The notes below the pieces were generated by a model that had not been told where the DNA came from, made no database searches, and saw nothing but the letters and a program-made list of their open reading frames with translations. Below, in pieces: positions 1 to 7,760 of a stretch of DNA of 44,516 nt. Each line of letters opens with the position of its first letter. The stretch's first letter is position 1. Both the position numbers and the translations under genes were made by a program. The stretch comes from Candidatus Saccharimonadota bacterium (lineage in GTDB: Bacteria > Patescibacteriota > Saccharimonadia > Saccharimonadales > Saccharimonadaceae): contig JAFUBU010000043.1 of the NCBI GenBank assembly GCA_017460045.1, positions 1 to 44,516 on the forward strand, written 5' to 3'.

Positions 1-66
1 GCCGGGACTTTGCCGGCGAGGAGAGCGGCGAAGAAAAACCCGATAGACGCGCTCCGGTACGAGTAG
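1..66 (+). CDS. ABC transporter permease, C-terminal end (MacB/FtsX type), partial
   Basis: Frame 1 from the window edge is open to a TAG at 64-66. It encodes 21 residues ending PARRAAKKNPIDALRYE. This matches the very characteristic C-terminus of MacB/LolC/FtsX-family permeases (PARRAAxLDPIEALRYE), which follows their last transmembrane helix. The rest of the gene lies outside the window, so substrate and partner ATPase cannot be seen. The stop codon is itself the first part of the long hairpin that follows. The family assignment rests on this short but distinctive tail. Confidence 0.75.
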   Translation, partial: AGTLPARRAAKKNPIDALRYE

Positions 67-187
67 ATATTGCGTAGCAGAGTGAGCTGCTTCGTTAGGA
101 GGTGCGCTCCTTCGCTCGCTGGGCTTAAAGCCCCGCTCGCTCCGGTGCTCCTCCTGCCTCGCATCTCATCTCTGCTACGCAATATCT
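65..187. terminator. Long imperfect hairpin downstream of the ABC permease
   Basis: Positions 65-82 (agatattgcgtagcagag) are a perfect 18-nt inverted repeat of 170-187, and the right arm is followed by TTAGTTTTT. The interior holds further GC-rich inverted segments (around GGGCTTAAAGCCC at 121-133, and GGAGGTGC against GTGCTCCTCC). It overlaps the permease stop codon and probably acts as a terminator. Its style (many TTCGCTCGCT-like blocks) resembles the hairpin cluster at 22.56-22.70 kb, so it may also be a repeat element. Confidence 0.6.
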
Positions 188-220
188 TAGTTTTTGGTAG
201 CCAGAAAAGCTTAAACGGTG

Positions 221-226
221 TATAAT
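221..226 (+). promoter_or_regulatory. -10 box TATAAT of the 235-3246 gene
   Basis: A perfect TATAAT ends 8 nt before the ATG at 235. Transcription would begin at or within a base or two of the start codon, giving a leaderless mRNA. No Shine-Dalgarno fits in the gap. Confidence 0.6.
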
Positions 227-234
227 GGGAATAT

Positions 235-3200
235 ATGCCGAGATATCAGACCTATGGTCAGTATGACGAGAAAAATGATGTTTTCCCGGATAGCGCGGAA
301 AAGGTTTTGCGCGCGAACGAAGAAATGGCGAGCGATTGGGATTCGGATTGGAGCTCGACGAAGGACGATGATTTGAGCGTAAAAGGTAATCCGAAGAAAG
401 AGGGGTTTTATCAGAAAGACGACGATTGGGACGCCGATTGGGACAGGTCTAATTATGATTGGAGTACGGCGCGAGAAGCGAATGAGCGCGAAGGGTTGTA
501 CCGCGGCGATAGGCTAGCGTCGGCGTTAAAGGGGGCGAGAGGCAAAAGCAAAGGCGGGAGTTTCTTGAAGAGGCGAGCGCCGCTAGTCGCGATTATTTTG
601 CTGATTTCGGGGATGGGGATTGGAATCGGGATGTCGCAAGTTTTGATGCCCTTCCATGTCGTTGAGTCGTTGACTGAGATGACGGATGGGTCGTTTACGG
701 CGCGAGCGGCGCGAATGCCGAGATTGATAAAATGGATGTTTAATATGGAAGGAGATACGGCTTATACTCAAGAGATGAAAGGGGCGTTTGGCGGTACTAC
801 GACGACACGCTACCGTAAGAGTATAACGTCCGATAAAATGAAGAGCCGGCTAGCGGCAGAAGGTATCGAGGTCGATACGTCTGGAGAAAATACGGTTTTG
901 AGATATAAGGACGCGGGAGGAGCAGACGTCGAGGTCAAAGCCGAAGATTATACGGCGAAGTATTACGAGGATGCGGAGTTTCGCAATAAAATGAATCGGG
1001 GAGGGAGAAGTTTTCTTGGACGGATTGCGGCGCATATTGACTTGACGCTGGCGAACTTTTTGAATAGCCATAATTTGACTAAAAATTTATTTGAAGGTTG
1101 GATAAATAAGGTCTACGACGCGGAAGGTCAGACGATAAGGCTACACGACGCGATCGAGACGAGGAGTTTGGGGACGGAAGTAAAAACGGAGGCGGGCGAT
1201 TATGATGGGTCGAGCGAGAGGCCGGTAGATATTGATGCGGACGCGGATACTAATACGGAGAATCTGAGGACAAACTATAAGGATATGATTTCTAATATCG
1301 CCAGTATTACGACGAGTACGGTCTGCGGAGCGGCGGCGGTGGCTTCGGCGGTAACGGTTGCGAAGGTAGCGATTGCCTATCAAAATGCGCGGGGCGCATT
1401 TTCGGGCGTAGCGGAGGCGGTCGATAAGACCAAGGCCGGCGACGGGAATAATTCGCCTATCAATGCTTCGGCGGATTTGATGATGAAAAGAGATAGTAAC
1501 GGGCAGACGATGCTGCAGTCGGAGTCGATGAAGTGGGCGCTTTCGGGCGGGACTTATACGCCGAATAAAAATGCTGAAGACGTAAAGTCGACGAGTATTG
1601 ATTCGATTTTCCGAGAGAGCCTTATTTCCGAGGCGGCGACTAGTACGGGCTTTATTATCGGTTGCGCAGTCGCCAAAGTTACGACGGCGGCAGTTTCGAT
1701 GGTGATTGATATTGTGGGGAATATTGTGACGGCGGGGGCGTTTTCGGTCGGAAAACTGGCGCTTACTACGATAATTGGGACGACGACCGGGATTGTAGCT
1801 TCGGTAGCGGTCGATAAATTAGCAAATATGTTAGTAAATAATGCTACGACGAATTTTTGCCTAGATGCGAGCGGTCCAGAAGCGGGGGCTTGTATGTATC
1901 TTGGCGCGACGAAATATAACGGCCAGAATTTTCAAGCGGGCGGGGGCTCGCTTGCGACCAAGACGAAAGCCGAAGGTTTTTATGACGAATACAGAGTCGC
2001 GCTCGAGGAAGAAGCGGAGTTAATACGGAGTACAAAAAGTCCGTTTGATACTTCTTCTTCGCATACTTTCTTGGGTTCGATAGTATCGAAGCTCGGGCTA
2101 ATTGCGGTTGAGATGCCGAGCCTTTCGAGCGTGGCCTCGATGTTTACAAATGTCGCGGCCAGTTCGTTCGCGAGCTTGATGCCGGCGGCGTCGGCGGTAG
2201 ATAAGTTTTCCTATTTCTCGAACCAGCTGAGGGACGATTGTACGAATTTGCAATTTGGAAATATTCAGGCGCTAGGAGATTTGAACTGCGAGCCAGTACT
2301 TATTACGGACCAAAGTCTAAACTCTGGGACGATAGGTGGTTTAGCGGAAGTAGAAGGCGAGGCGGCCGCAAGAGGGGCAAGTGGCGTAGATCCGGAATAT
2401 GTCTTTAAGATACTAAAAGATGCGGGATCGTTTGAAACGAAGACGGATAGTAACGGAAACTTGGTCCTAGAAAAGCAAGATGCAAACGGAAATAAAACCG
2501 ATTCTGCGGACGGGGTAGAAATTATTAAGCCGGATTCGCTGCTTGGTAAGTATATCTCGTACTGCGGCTATCGTAATTCCCCGTTTGGACATATCGACCA
2601 AAATATCATGAACGCGGAGTCTCAAGCGACTAGCAGTACGGTACTAGGGTCAATTTTGAATGCGATTCCGATTCTCGGCGATTTACTAGACATGGCCGAA
2701 GGGATAAAGCAGATGGCGACGGTCGGCTGGAGCTCGGGCGTAAATTGCGTAGCGAGAGAGACTGGCCAGGATTCTACGATGGAAGTAGCGACTTTTAACG
2801 ATAATGAAGTCGAGAGTGGGACAGTTTCGGTTGGGATTGAATCTTGGAATAATTTCATGCGCTACGCTCAAAGCTACGTAGCGGACGACCGGTTTATGCA
2901 GACGTCGTATGAAGGCTATATCTCGCCGGTACAATTGTTCGCTGAGCAACAAGGCTTGGTAGCGTCGGATAACGAGTTGTCTTTGGTAGAGTACTTGGCG
3001 AAGTATTCGGGCTATACGGTCGAGAATATGCAACTCGCTTTAAACGAGGTCGAGTATTGGACCTATATCGCGCAGTATGATTCGGAGGGTAAGGGGCCGA
3101 CGAAGTTTGAAGAAGCGTCGTCAACGATTGATAATTTTTCAGTGCCAGACGGGGAGGTTTACGCGGACTACAACGAGCGGATTGCGGCGGTCCCGCAATA

Positions 3201-3246
3201 TATAATTTATGCAGATTTGCGAAATCGTGAGGTAGCGATGGCATAA
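235..3246 (+). CDS. Large multi-pass membrane protein of unknown function
   Basis: I do not recognise a named family. The 1003-residue product has a cytoplasmic-looking, very acidic and Trp-rich N-terminus (residues 30-78) with repeated DWDxDW-like units. A basic stretch follows (RRA at 113-115), then one hydrophobic helix at about 116-136. Further Ala/Val/Gly-rich hydrophobic segments lie near residues 363-385 and 475-540. The long C-terminal part has several Cys residues, suggesting an exported region. This layout (acidic N-tail, single TM, large Ala-rich body) recalls big membrane proteins that I associate with type IV secretion/pilus-like clusters in Saccharibacteria. That is only an inference; no VirB/Pil genes are adjacent here. 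It starts right after a TATAAT box and is followed by a convergent diguanylate cyclase gene. Confidence 0.7.
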   Translation: MPRYQTYGQYDEKNDVFPDSAEKVLRANEEMASDWDSDWSSTKDDDLSVKGNPKKEGFYQKDDDWDADWDRSNYDWSTAREANEREGLYRGDRLASALKGARGKSKGGSFLKRRAPLVAIILLISGMGIGIGMSQVLMPFHVVESLTEMTDGSFTARAARMPRLIKWMFNMEGDTAYTQEMKGAFGGTTTTRYRKSITSDKMKSRLAAEGIEVDTSGENTVLRYKDAGGADVEVKAEDYTAKYYEDAEFRNKMNRGGRSFLGRIAAHIDLTLANFLNSHNLTKNLFEGWINKVYDAEGQTIRLHDAIETRSLGTEVKTEAGDYDGSSERPVDIDADADTNTENLRTNYKDMISNIASITTSTVCGAAAVASAVTVAKVAIAYQNARGAFSGVAEAVDKTKAGDGNNSPINASADLMMKRDSNGQTMLQSESMKWALSGGTYTPNKNAEDVKSTSIDSIFRESLISEAATSTGFIIGCAVAKVTTAAVSMVIDIVGNIVTAGAFSVGKLALTTIIGTTTGIVASVAVDKLANMLVNNATTNFCLDASGPEAGACMYLGATKYNGQNFQAGGGSLATKTKAEGFYDEYRVALEEEAELIRSTKSPFDTSSSHTFLGSIVSKLGLIAVEMPSLSSVASMFTNVAASSFASLMPAASAVDKFSYFSNQLRDDCTNLQFGNIQALGDLNCEPVLITDQSLNSGTIGGLAEVEGEAAARGASGVDPEYVFKILKDAGSFETKTDSNGNLVLEKQDANGNKTDSADGVEIIKPDSLLGKYISYCGYRNSPFGHIDQNIMNAESQATSSTVLGSILNAIPILGDLLDMAEGIKQMATVGWSSGVNCVARETGQDSTMEVATFNDNEVESGTVSVGIESWNNFMRYAQSYVADDRFMQTSYEGYISPVQLFAEQQGLVASDNELSLVEYLAKYSGYTVENMQLALNEVEYWTYIAQYDSEGKGPTKFEEASSTIDNFSVPDGEVYADYNERIAAVPQYIIYADLRNREVAMA

Positions 3247-3249
3247 AAA

Positions 3250-3272
3250 GAGCCGCTTTTTAGGCAGCTCTC
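3250..3272. terminator. Weak hairpin between convergent genes
   Basis: GAGCCGC-N7-GCAGCTC, with one mismatch and A-rich and T-rich flanks, sits between the stop of the 1003-residue protein and the end of the convergent diguanylate cyclase gene. It could be a bidirectional terminator but is short. Confidence 0.3.
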
Positions 3273-3282
3273 GTAAGGTACG

Positions 3283-4350
3283 TTACGTTTCTTCGCGTCG
3301 GCGGTCGTTTCTAGCGTTGCGGTAAAATTCCGCTTTCTTTTTATACATACGACTTTCGGCGTTGTGAATAAGGGTCGTCATAGATAAGTGGTCGGTCCGG
3401 TGAGAATCCCAACCGACTGAAATTTGGTAGCCGTTGTCGATAATACCGATCGACATGGTACGGACTTTCTCGTTGACATTGTCGCAGTCGGGGATGAAGA
3501 TAATAAATTCGTCTCCCCCGAGCCGGTAAGAAAGCTCGTCGCCAAAGGTATCAATAATGTTCTCGGCGATACACTTCAAGAGCTTGTCGCCGCTTTTGTG
3601 GCCTTTGGTATCGTTGATCTGTTTCAACCCGTTAGCGTCGATATAGATACAGCTAAGGGTATGTTGGCATTTCTTAGGGATTGTATAGAGGTCGAGCTCG
3701 TAGGCGTTGCGATTATTCATACCGGTTAGCTGGTCGGTACGGCCAACCTTTTTGAGCTGGGCCTCTAAGACGTAGCCTCTAACCTTAACGTGGTTAACGA
3801 TTGTCCCGCTAACGATGCCGAGGATGCCGAAGATAACGGCGTCGATAATATCGTTCCATAGGACTGCGCCAGTTTTGTTTTTGAAACAGAGCGCGATAAA
3901 AATTGCGACATAGCTGAAGGTCATGATAATGGTATGAATCGGGCGATCGACAAATAAAACTGGCAGAAATACAAGCATAACCATAAAAGTTACAGTTTTC
4001 TGGCCCGGGTCGGTCACGGTTCCAATCAATATTCCATAGACATAGAAAATTGAATAGGAAAGGTAAACCAACGGCATAGTCAGAAAATCGCATCTTTCGG
4101 AGAAATGGACCGAGGTTAGAAAGAGCAGGAACGAAGCGAGCGTTCCGCCTATATAGACGACTTGGTTCATATGAACTCCGCTAATGAACAGAGCGGAGAC
4201 AAACATGGCCGCGGCTAAGATCGCCAAAAGGAGCGAAATCGTGTTGACCATGGTACGATTGTCTTTATTCATATGAGAGATAATGTCTTCCGTATAATCT
4301 TTGTCGTCAATCTCGGATAATAACAGTAAGTTCTTGAATTTTTCCTTCAT
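3283..4350 (-). CDS. Membrane-bound GGDEF diguanylate cyclase
   Basis: This enzyme would make cyclic di-GMP from two GTP. The first ~190 residues carry about six hydrophobic helices (roughly 36-56, 63-80, 92-112, 119-134, 138-155, 169-187), a membrane sensor of no clear family. A catalytic domain follows: DQLTGMNNR at 206-214, the metal Asp in YIDANG (D238), and an intact GGDEF at 278-282. The product-inhibition I-site (RxxD five residues before GGDEF) is absent; FGDE occupies that place. The start at 4350 has a good ribosome-binding site (GGGGAGG, 5-6 nt away), unlike the leaderless genes nearby. The domain resembles Firmicutes (Lachnospiraceae-like) cyclases, so lateral acquisition is plausible. 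No phosphodiesterase or PilZ gene is in the window. Confidence 0.9.
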   Translation of the reverse strand: MKEKFKNLLLLSEIDDKDYTEDIISHMNKDNRTMVNTISLLLAILAAAMFVSALFISGVHMNQVVYIGGTLASFLLFLTSVHFSERCDFLTMPLVYLSYSIFYVYGILIGTVTDPGQKTVTFMVMLVFLPVLFVDRPIHTIIMTFSYVAIFIALCFKNKTGAVLWNDIIDAVIFGILGIVSGTIVNHVKVRGYVLEAQLKKVGRTDQLTGMNNRNAYELDLYTIPKKCQHTLSCIYIDANGLKQINDTKGHKSGDKLLKCIAENIIDTFGDELSYRLGGDEFIIFIPDCDNVNEKVRTMSIGIIDNGYQISVGWDSHRTDHLSMTTLIHNAESRMYKKKAEFYRNARNDRRREET

Positions 4351-4422
4351 AAAAACCTCCCCTTCGTTGTTAATTTACGACCCTATTTGAAACGTATTTA
4401 TGTATTTTAGCATTTTAGCATT

Positions 4423-4447
4423 AAAAAAACAAGACCGAGATGGCCTT
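4423..4447 (-). terminator. Rho-independent terminator downstream of tRNA-Gln
   Basis: On the minus strand the stem AAGGCC/GGTCTT, with a four-base loop, is followed by seven T. It lies 27 nt past the tRNA-Gln 3' end. Confidence 0.65.
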
Positions 4448-4473
4448 TTTTATATCCATGTAGTGATGAAACA

Positions 4474-4548
4474 TGGCTGAGCCGGCAGGATTCGAACCTG
4501 CGAATGCTGGGACCAAAACCCAGTGCCTTACCACTTGGCGACGGCTCA
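4474..4548 (-). tRNA. tRNA-Gln (anticodon TTG)
   Basis: A 75-nt cloverleaf: acceptor TGAGCCG/CGGCTCA starting with the U typical of tRNA-Gln, anticodon stem CTGGG/CCCAG with loop TTTTGGT (anticodon TTG, reads CAA), T-loop TTCGAAT, and a genomically encoded CCA. It lies just downstream of nrdG on the same strand. Confidence 0.95.
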
Positions 4549-4579
4549 AGGTATTTATATGATAGCACAGAAGGCGGTT

Positions 4580-5104
4580 TTATTCAATACTCTGAATTTG
4601 GCCGTTTTTGAGACGGAGGATGCGCTGGTTGCGGGAGCCGCGGAACTTCAAGGTCAAGTCGCGCTCGGCGAGGACGAAGCGGCCGTCAATCAGAGCGTCG
4701 AGTTCGTTTAGAAAATCAAGGGTAGCTTGATTCTTTCTTTGCTGTTTTTCGTCGGCAGTTTTTTGGCGGCCATATTCGAGGATTTCTTCGTAAGTGAAAC
4801 CGGAGAAACTCCAGACGTCCCAGCCGAGTTCTTGATGGGCGAACTTGGCGAGCTCGAGACAAGCCTCCGGCTGGACGAACGGCTCGCCACCGCAAAAGGT
4901 CAAGCCGGTTTGGCCCTCGAGTTTTCGTAGCTCGTCTTTGACTTCTTCAAGGTCGACAAGAACTCCGCCGCCAAAATCCCAAGTCTCGGGATTTTGGCAA
5001 CCTTCACAATGGTTGGGGCAGCCCTGCGTCCAGACGACGGCGCGGAGGCCGGGGCCATTGACGATACTGTCGCGCTCGATGGGGCCGCTTAAACGGATTT
5101 GCAT
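4580..5104 (-). CDS. nrdG: Anaerobic ribonucleotide reductase activating protein (radical SAM)
   Basis: NrdG uses S-adenosylmethionine and a [4Fe-4S] cluster to install the glycyl radical on NrdD. The cluster motif CPNHCEGC (CxxxCxxC) is near residue 30, preceded by the family segment SIVNGPGLRAVVWTQGC, with GLTFCGGEP about 40 residues further on. I place the start at 5104: this ATG has AAGGAG 5 nt upstream and lies 1 nt after the nrdD stop. The open frame continues to 5311, but that extra part is antisense-like sequence inside nrdD. The product has 174 residues, normal for the family. It stops with TGA, showing that TGA is not recoded. Confidence 0.95.
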   Translation of the reverse strand: MQIRLSGPIERDSIVNGPGLRAVVWTQGCPNHCEGCQNPETWDFGGGVLVDLEEVKDELRKLEGQTGLTFCGGEPFVQPEACLELAKFAHQELGWDVWSFSGFTYEEILEYGRQKTADEKQQRKNQATLDFLNELDALIDGRFVLAERDLTLKFRGSRNQRILRLKNGQIQSIE

Positions 5105-5105
5105 A

Positions 5106-7445
5106 TTACTCCTTCCCCAATGCCTTTTTGGCGGTCTTCTTAGCGCGCTCGCGGGCTTGTTTCTCGTCGGTCGTATAGACGCCATGCTTGACACGAGCGG
5201 CCTCTTCGGCTTTTTTGCCGTCGTTCCAACGTTCGAGCGAGCCGACGAGGTAGCCGGTAATGCGGCGGAGGCGCTCAAAGAGGACATCCCCTTCGGATTC
5301 AAGGCGGCCACAGCTCGGGCAACGATCGCCCTTGATGATGCCGGAGAAACCGCAGACCGGGTCGCGGTCGACGGGGTGGTTGACGGAGCCGTAGCCGATG
5401 CCGGCTTCTTTCATATGGCGGATGACGGCCTCAAAAGCTTCAATATTATCGGAAGGATCGCCGTCGAGCTCGATGTAGGAAATATGACCGGCGTTGCAGA
5501 GATTGTGGAAGGGAGCTTCCTTGTCGATTTTTTCGAAAGCCGAAATATTGTAGTAAACCGGGACGTGGAAAGAGTTGGTATAGAAGTCGCGGTCGGTTAC
5601 GCCTTCGATTTTGCCGTATTCTTTGCGGTCCATTTTAGTAAAGCGGCCGGCGAGACCTTCGGCCGGGGTCGCGAGAAGCGAGAAGTTGAGCTTGTATTTC
5701 TTAGTGTAACTATCGCAGCGTTCGCGCATATGGGTAATAATGTCGAGACCGAGCTCTTCGGCTTCGTCGGACTCGCCATGATGTTGGCCGATCATCGCCT
5801 TTAGACATTCGGCGAGACCGATAAAGCCGATGGAAAGCGTACCATGTTTGATGACGTCGCGGAGCTTGTCGTTCGGCTTTAATTTTTCGGAGCCAAACCA
5901 GTTGCCTTGACCCATGAGGAAGGGGAAGTTGCGGACATGTTGGTTGGCTTGGAAATCGTAACGCTCGAGGAGCTGGTCTTTTACTAGGTCCATCATCTTG
6001 TCGAGGTCTTTGTAGAAGCCAGACCAGTCGGCCTCTTTGCGCTCGCCGAGACAGATACCGTGTTTGATGCCAAGGCGGACGAGGTTAATGGTAGTAAAGG
6101 AGCAGTTACCGCGGCCGGTCACGATACCATCAGACTCGGGGAAGCAAGAGCCAAAGACGCGGGTGCGACAGCCCATGGTAGCGATTTCGGTATTGTAGTC
6201 GCCCGGCTTGTAGTACTGGAGGTTAAACGGGGCGTCGATAAAGGTAAAGTTCGGGAAAAGACGCTTGGCTGAGACTTCCATACTGCGCTTGAAGAGGTCA
6301 TAGTTGGGGTCTTCAGGATTGTAGTTAATTCCCTCTTTGACCTTGAAGATAGAGATTGGGAAAATCGGGGTTTCGCCATGGCCGAGGCCGTTCATCGTGG
6401 CTTCGAGGAGATACTTCGAAACGAGGCGGCCGGACGGGGACGTATCAGTACCGAAGTTAATACTAGTAAAGGGAACTTGAGCGCCGGCGCGAGAGTGCAT
6501 AGTGTTTAAGTTGTGGATGAAGCCTTCCATAGCTTGGAAAGTTTGTTTTTCGGTATCTTCGCTACTAGCTTTAATGACAGTTTCCGGGACTTTGAGTTTC
6601 TTCAGACGTTCATCTTCGCCGTATTTAATATCGTCCGGGATTTCGATTTTGAGGTTTTTACCGGCGAACTCGTTGTATTTTTCGAGGTTCGACTTTAAGG
6701 CCTTCTTGAAAGATTTGTCGACGCCGGGCGCCATTGCATAGTCGAAGTTGGGAATAGATTGGCCGCCATGTTGTTCGTTTTGGTTGGCCTGGAGAATAAT
6801 TGCGGCGAGAGCGGCGTAAGAGCCGATTGAGTTCGGAGTGCGCAAATGTCCGTGTCCGGTATTGAAGCCGCCGTCTTTGAAGAGCTTGAGCGGGTCGGTC
6901 TGGCAGCAGGTCAAAGTCCCGGTCGCGTAGAAATCGAGGTCGTGGATATGGATGTCGCCGTTATCATGGGCATAAGCGTGTTCCGGCTTCAGGAGAACAA
7001 TTTTAGCAAAAGCCTTGGAGCCTTCGGCGCCGAATTGGAGCATCTTACCCATCGCGGAGTTGCCGTCGACATTGGCGTTGGAGCGCTTGATATCGGAATC
7101 TTCGGAAGCGTCGGCGATCGAGATTGTCTTGTAAGCCTCCATGAGGTTGGACTTGGCGTCGCGGACCTTGTTGCGCTCTTGCCGGTAAGTAATGTATTCC
7201 TTAGCCGTCCGCTTGAACGAACTCTCCATCAAGACGCGCTCAACAATGTCTTGAATCTGCTCAACTTTCGGGGTGCGCTCTTTGATGGTCTCTTCAGCAA
7301 CCTTCAAAACCTTGTCGGATATTTGCTTTGCGCGATCGTACTTAAACTCTTCGGTAGCCGCACCAGCCGCCGCAATAGCGTCAGTAATCTTGTCAGGGTT
7401 GAAATTGACGATTTTGCCGTCGCGTTTCTGAATTTTTTTGAACAT
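5106..7445 (-). CDS. nrdD: Anaerobic (class III) ribonucleoside-triphosphate reductase
   Basis: This oxygen-sensitive glycyl-radical enzyme reduces NTPs to dNTPs. The 779-residue protein starts with an ATP-cone regulatory domain (about 1-95, KRDGKIVNFNPDKI). The central catalytic barrel contains MGCRTRVFG, and the C-terminus carries the glycyl-radical motif RITGYLVG, with the radical on G731. The zinc site just before it shows only three cysteines (C698, C709, C712). The usual first CxxC pair is reduced to DPVC, so one ligand may be Asp or missing. NrdG follows after 1 nt, forming the activase operon. No class I or II reductase is seen in the window, in keeping with an anaerobic or fermentative life. 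Confidence 0.97.
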   Translation of the reverse strand: MFKKIQKRDGKIVNFNPDKITDAIAAAGAATEEFKYDRAKQISDKVLKVAEETIKERTPKVEQIQDIVERVLMESSFKRTAKEYITYRQERNKVRDAKSNLMEAYKTISIADASEDSDIKRSNANVDGNSAMGKMLQFGAEGSKAFAKIVLLKPEHAYAHDNGDIHIHDLDFYATGTLTCCQTDPLKLFKDGGFNTGHGHLRTPNSIGSYAALAAIILQANQNEQHGGQSIPNFDYAMAPGVDKSFKKALKSNLEKYNEFAGKNLKIEIPDDIKYGEDERLKKLKVPETVIKASSEDTEKQTFQAMEGFIHNLNTMHSRAGAQVPFTSINFGTDTSPSGRLVSKYLLEATMNGLGHGETPIFPISIFKVKEGINYNPEDPNYDLFKRSMEVSAKRLFPNFTFIDAPFNLQYYKPGDYNTEIATMGCRTRVFGSCFPESDGIVTGRGNCSFTTINLVRLGIKHGICLGERKEADWSGFYKDLDKMMDLVKDQLLERYDFQANQHVRNFPFLMGQGNWFGSEKLKPNDKLRDVIKHGTLSIGFIGLAECLKAMIGQHHGESDEAEELGLDIITHMRERCDSYTKKYKLNFSLLATPAEGLAGRFTKMDRKEYGKIEGVTDRDFYTNSFHVPVYYNISAFEKIDKEAPFHNLCNAGHISYIELDGDPSDNIEAFEAVIRHMKEAGIGYGSVNHPVDRDPVCGFSGIIKGDRCPSCGRLESEGDVLFERLRRITGYLVGSLERWNDGKKAEEAARVKHGVYTTDEKQARERAKKTAKKALGKE

Positions 7446-7566
7446 AGACCTTTGCCTCCAATTATCATTTATGCTATATTTAGTGTCTGTGACTATTATA
7501 AAACACTAGATGTGGGGGTGCAAGAGTTTTTTAGCATAAATTTTATGTGGTTTTCCACAGGCGTGC

Positions 7567-7572
7567 TATAAT
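7567..7572 (+). promoter_or_regulatory. Extended -10 (TGCTATAAT) of the small CDS at 7581
   Basis: TGC-TATAAT ends 8 nt before the ATG at 7581, predicting a leaderless transcript. Confidence 0.6.
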
Positions 7573-7580
7573 CATATACA

Positions 7581-7760
7581 ATGAGTTACAAAGTATTTGA
7601 GCCGAAAAAATGTTGGGTTGGGGAGGGGCAGAAGATTTGTTATGCGACGAAAGAGGAGGCGGAAGTCGCGGCGCGAGTAGCGGAGCACGATTACGGAGCG
7701 CCGCGACTATCGGTTTATCGTTGTGAATTTTGCAATGAATGGCACTTGTCTAGTCGGTAG
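7581..7760 (+). CDS. Small Cys-containing protein, possible zinc ribbon
   Basis: A 59-codon ORF translates to a compact protein with a YxPKKCW start, a second Cys at residue 19, and a C-terminal YRCEFCNEWHLSS (CxxC followed by WH). The two halves could form a small zinc-binding fold, with C11 and perhaps C19 plus the CxxC and His. Proteins of this size with a CxxCxxWHL ending occur as unknown small proteins in actinobacteria, phages and CPR genomes. I cannot name a function. A well-placed extended -10 box upstream supports expression as a leaderless mRNA. Its last 11 bp overlap the convergent cutinase-like gene. Confidence 0.65.
   Translation: MSYKVFEPKKCWVGEGQKICYATKEEAEVAARVAEHDYGAPRLSVYRCEFCNEWHLSSR

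Noticed and set aside
4580-5311. Longer nrdG start at 5311
   Set aside because: The extra N-terminus is low-complexity antisense to the nrdD 3' end. The ATG at 5104 has a proper ribosome-binding site and gives the family length.
4845-5804. Plus-strand open frame of 319 codons and a further 241-codon frame at 6846-7571
   Set aside because: They lie antisense to nrdG/nrdD, whose motifs are clear. GC-rich third positions create long shadow frames here.
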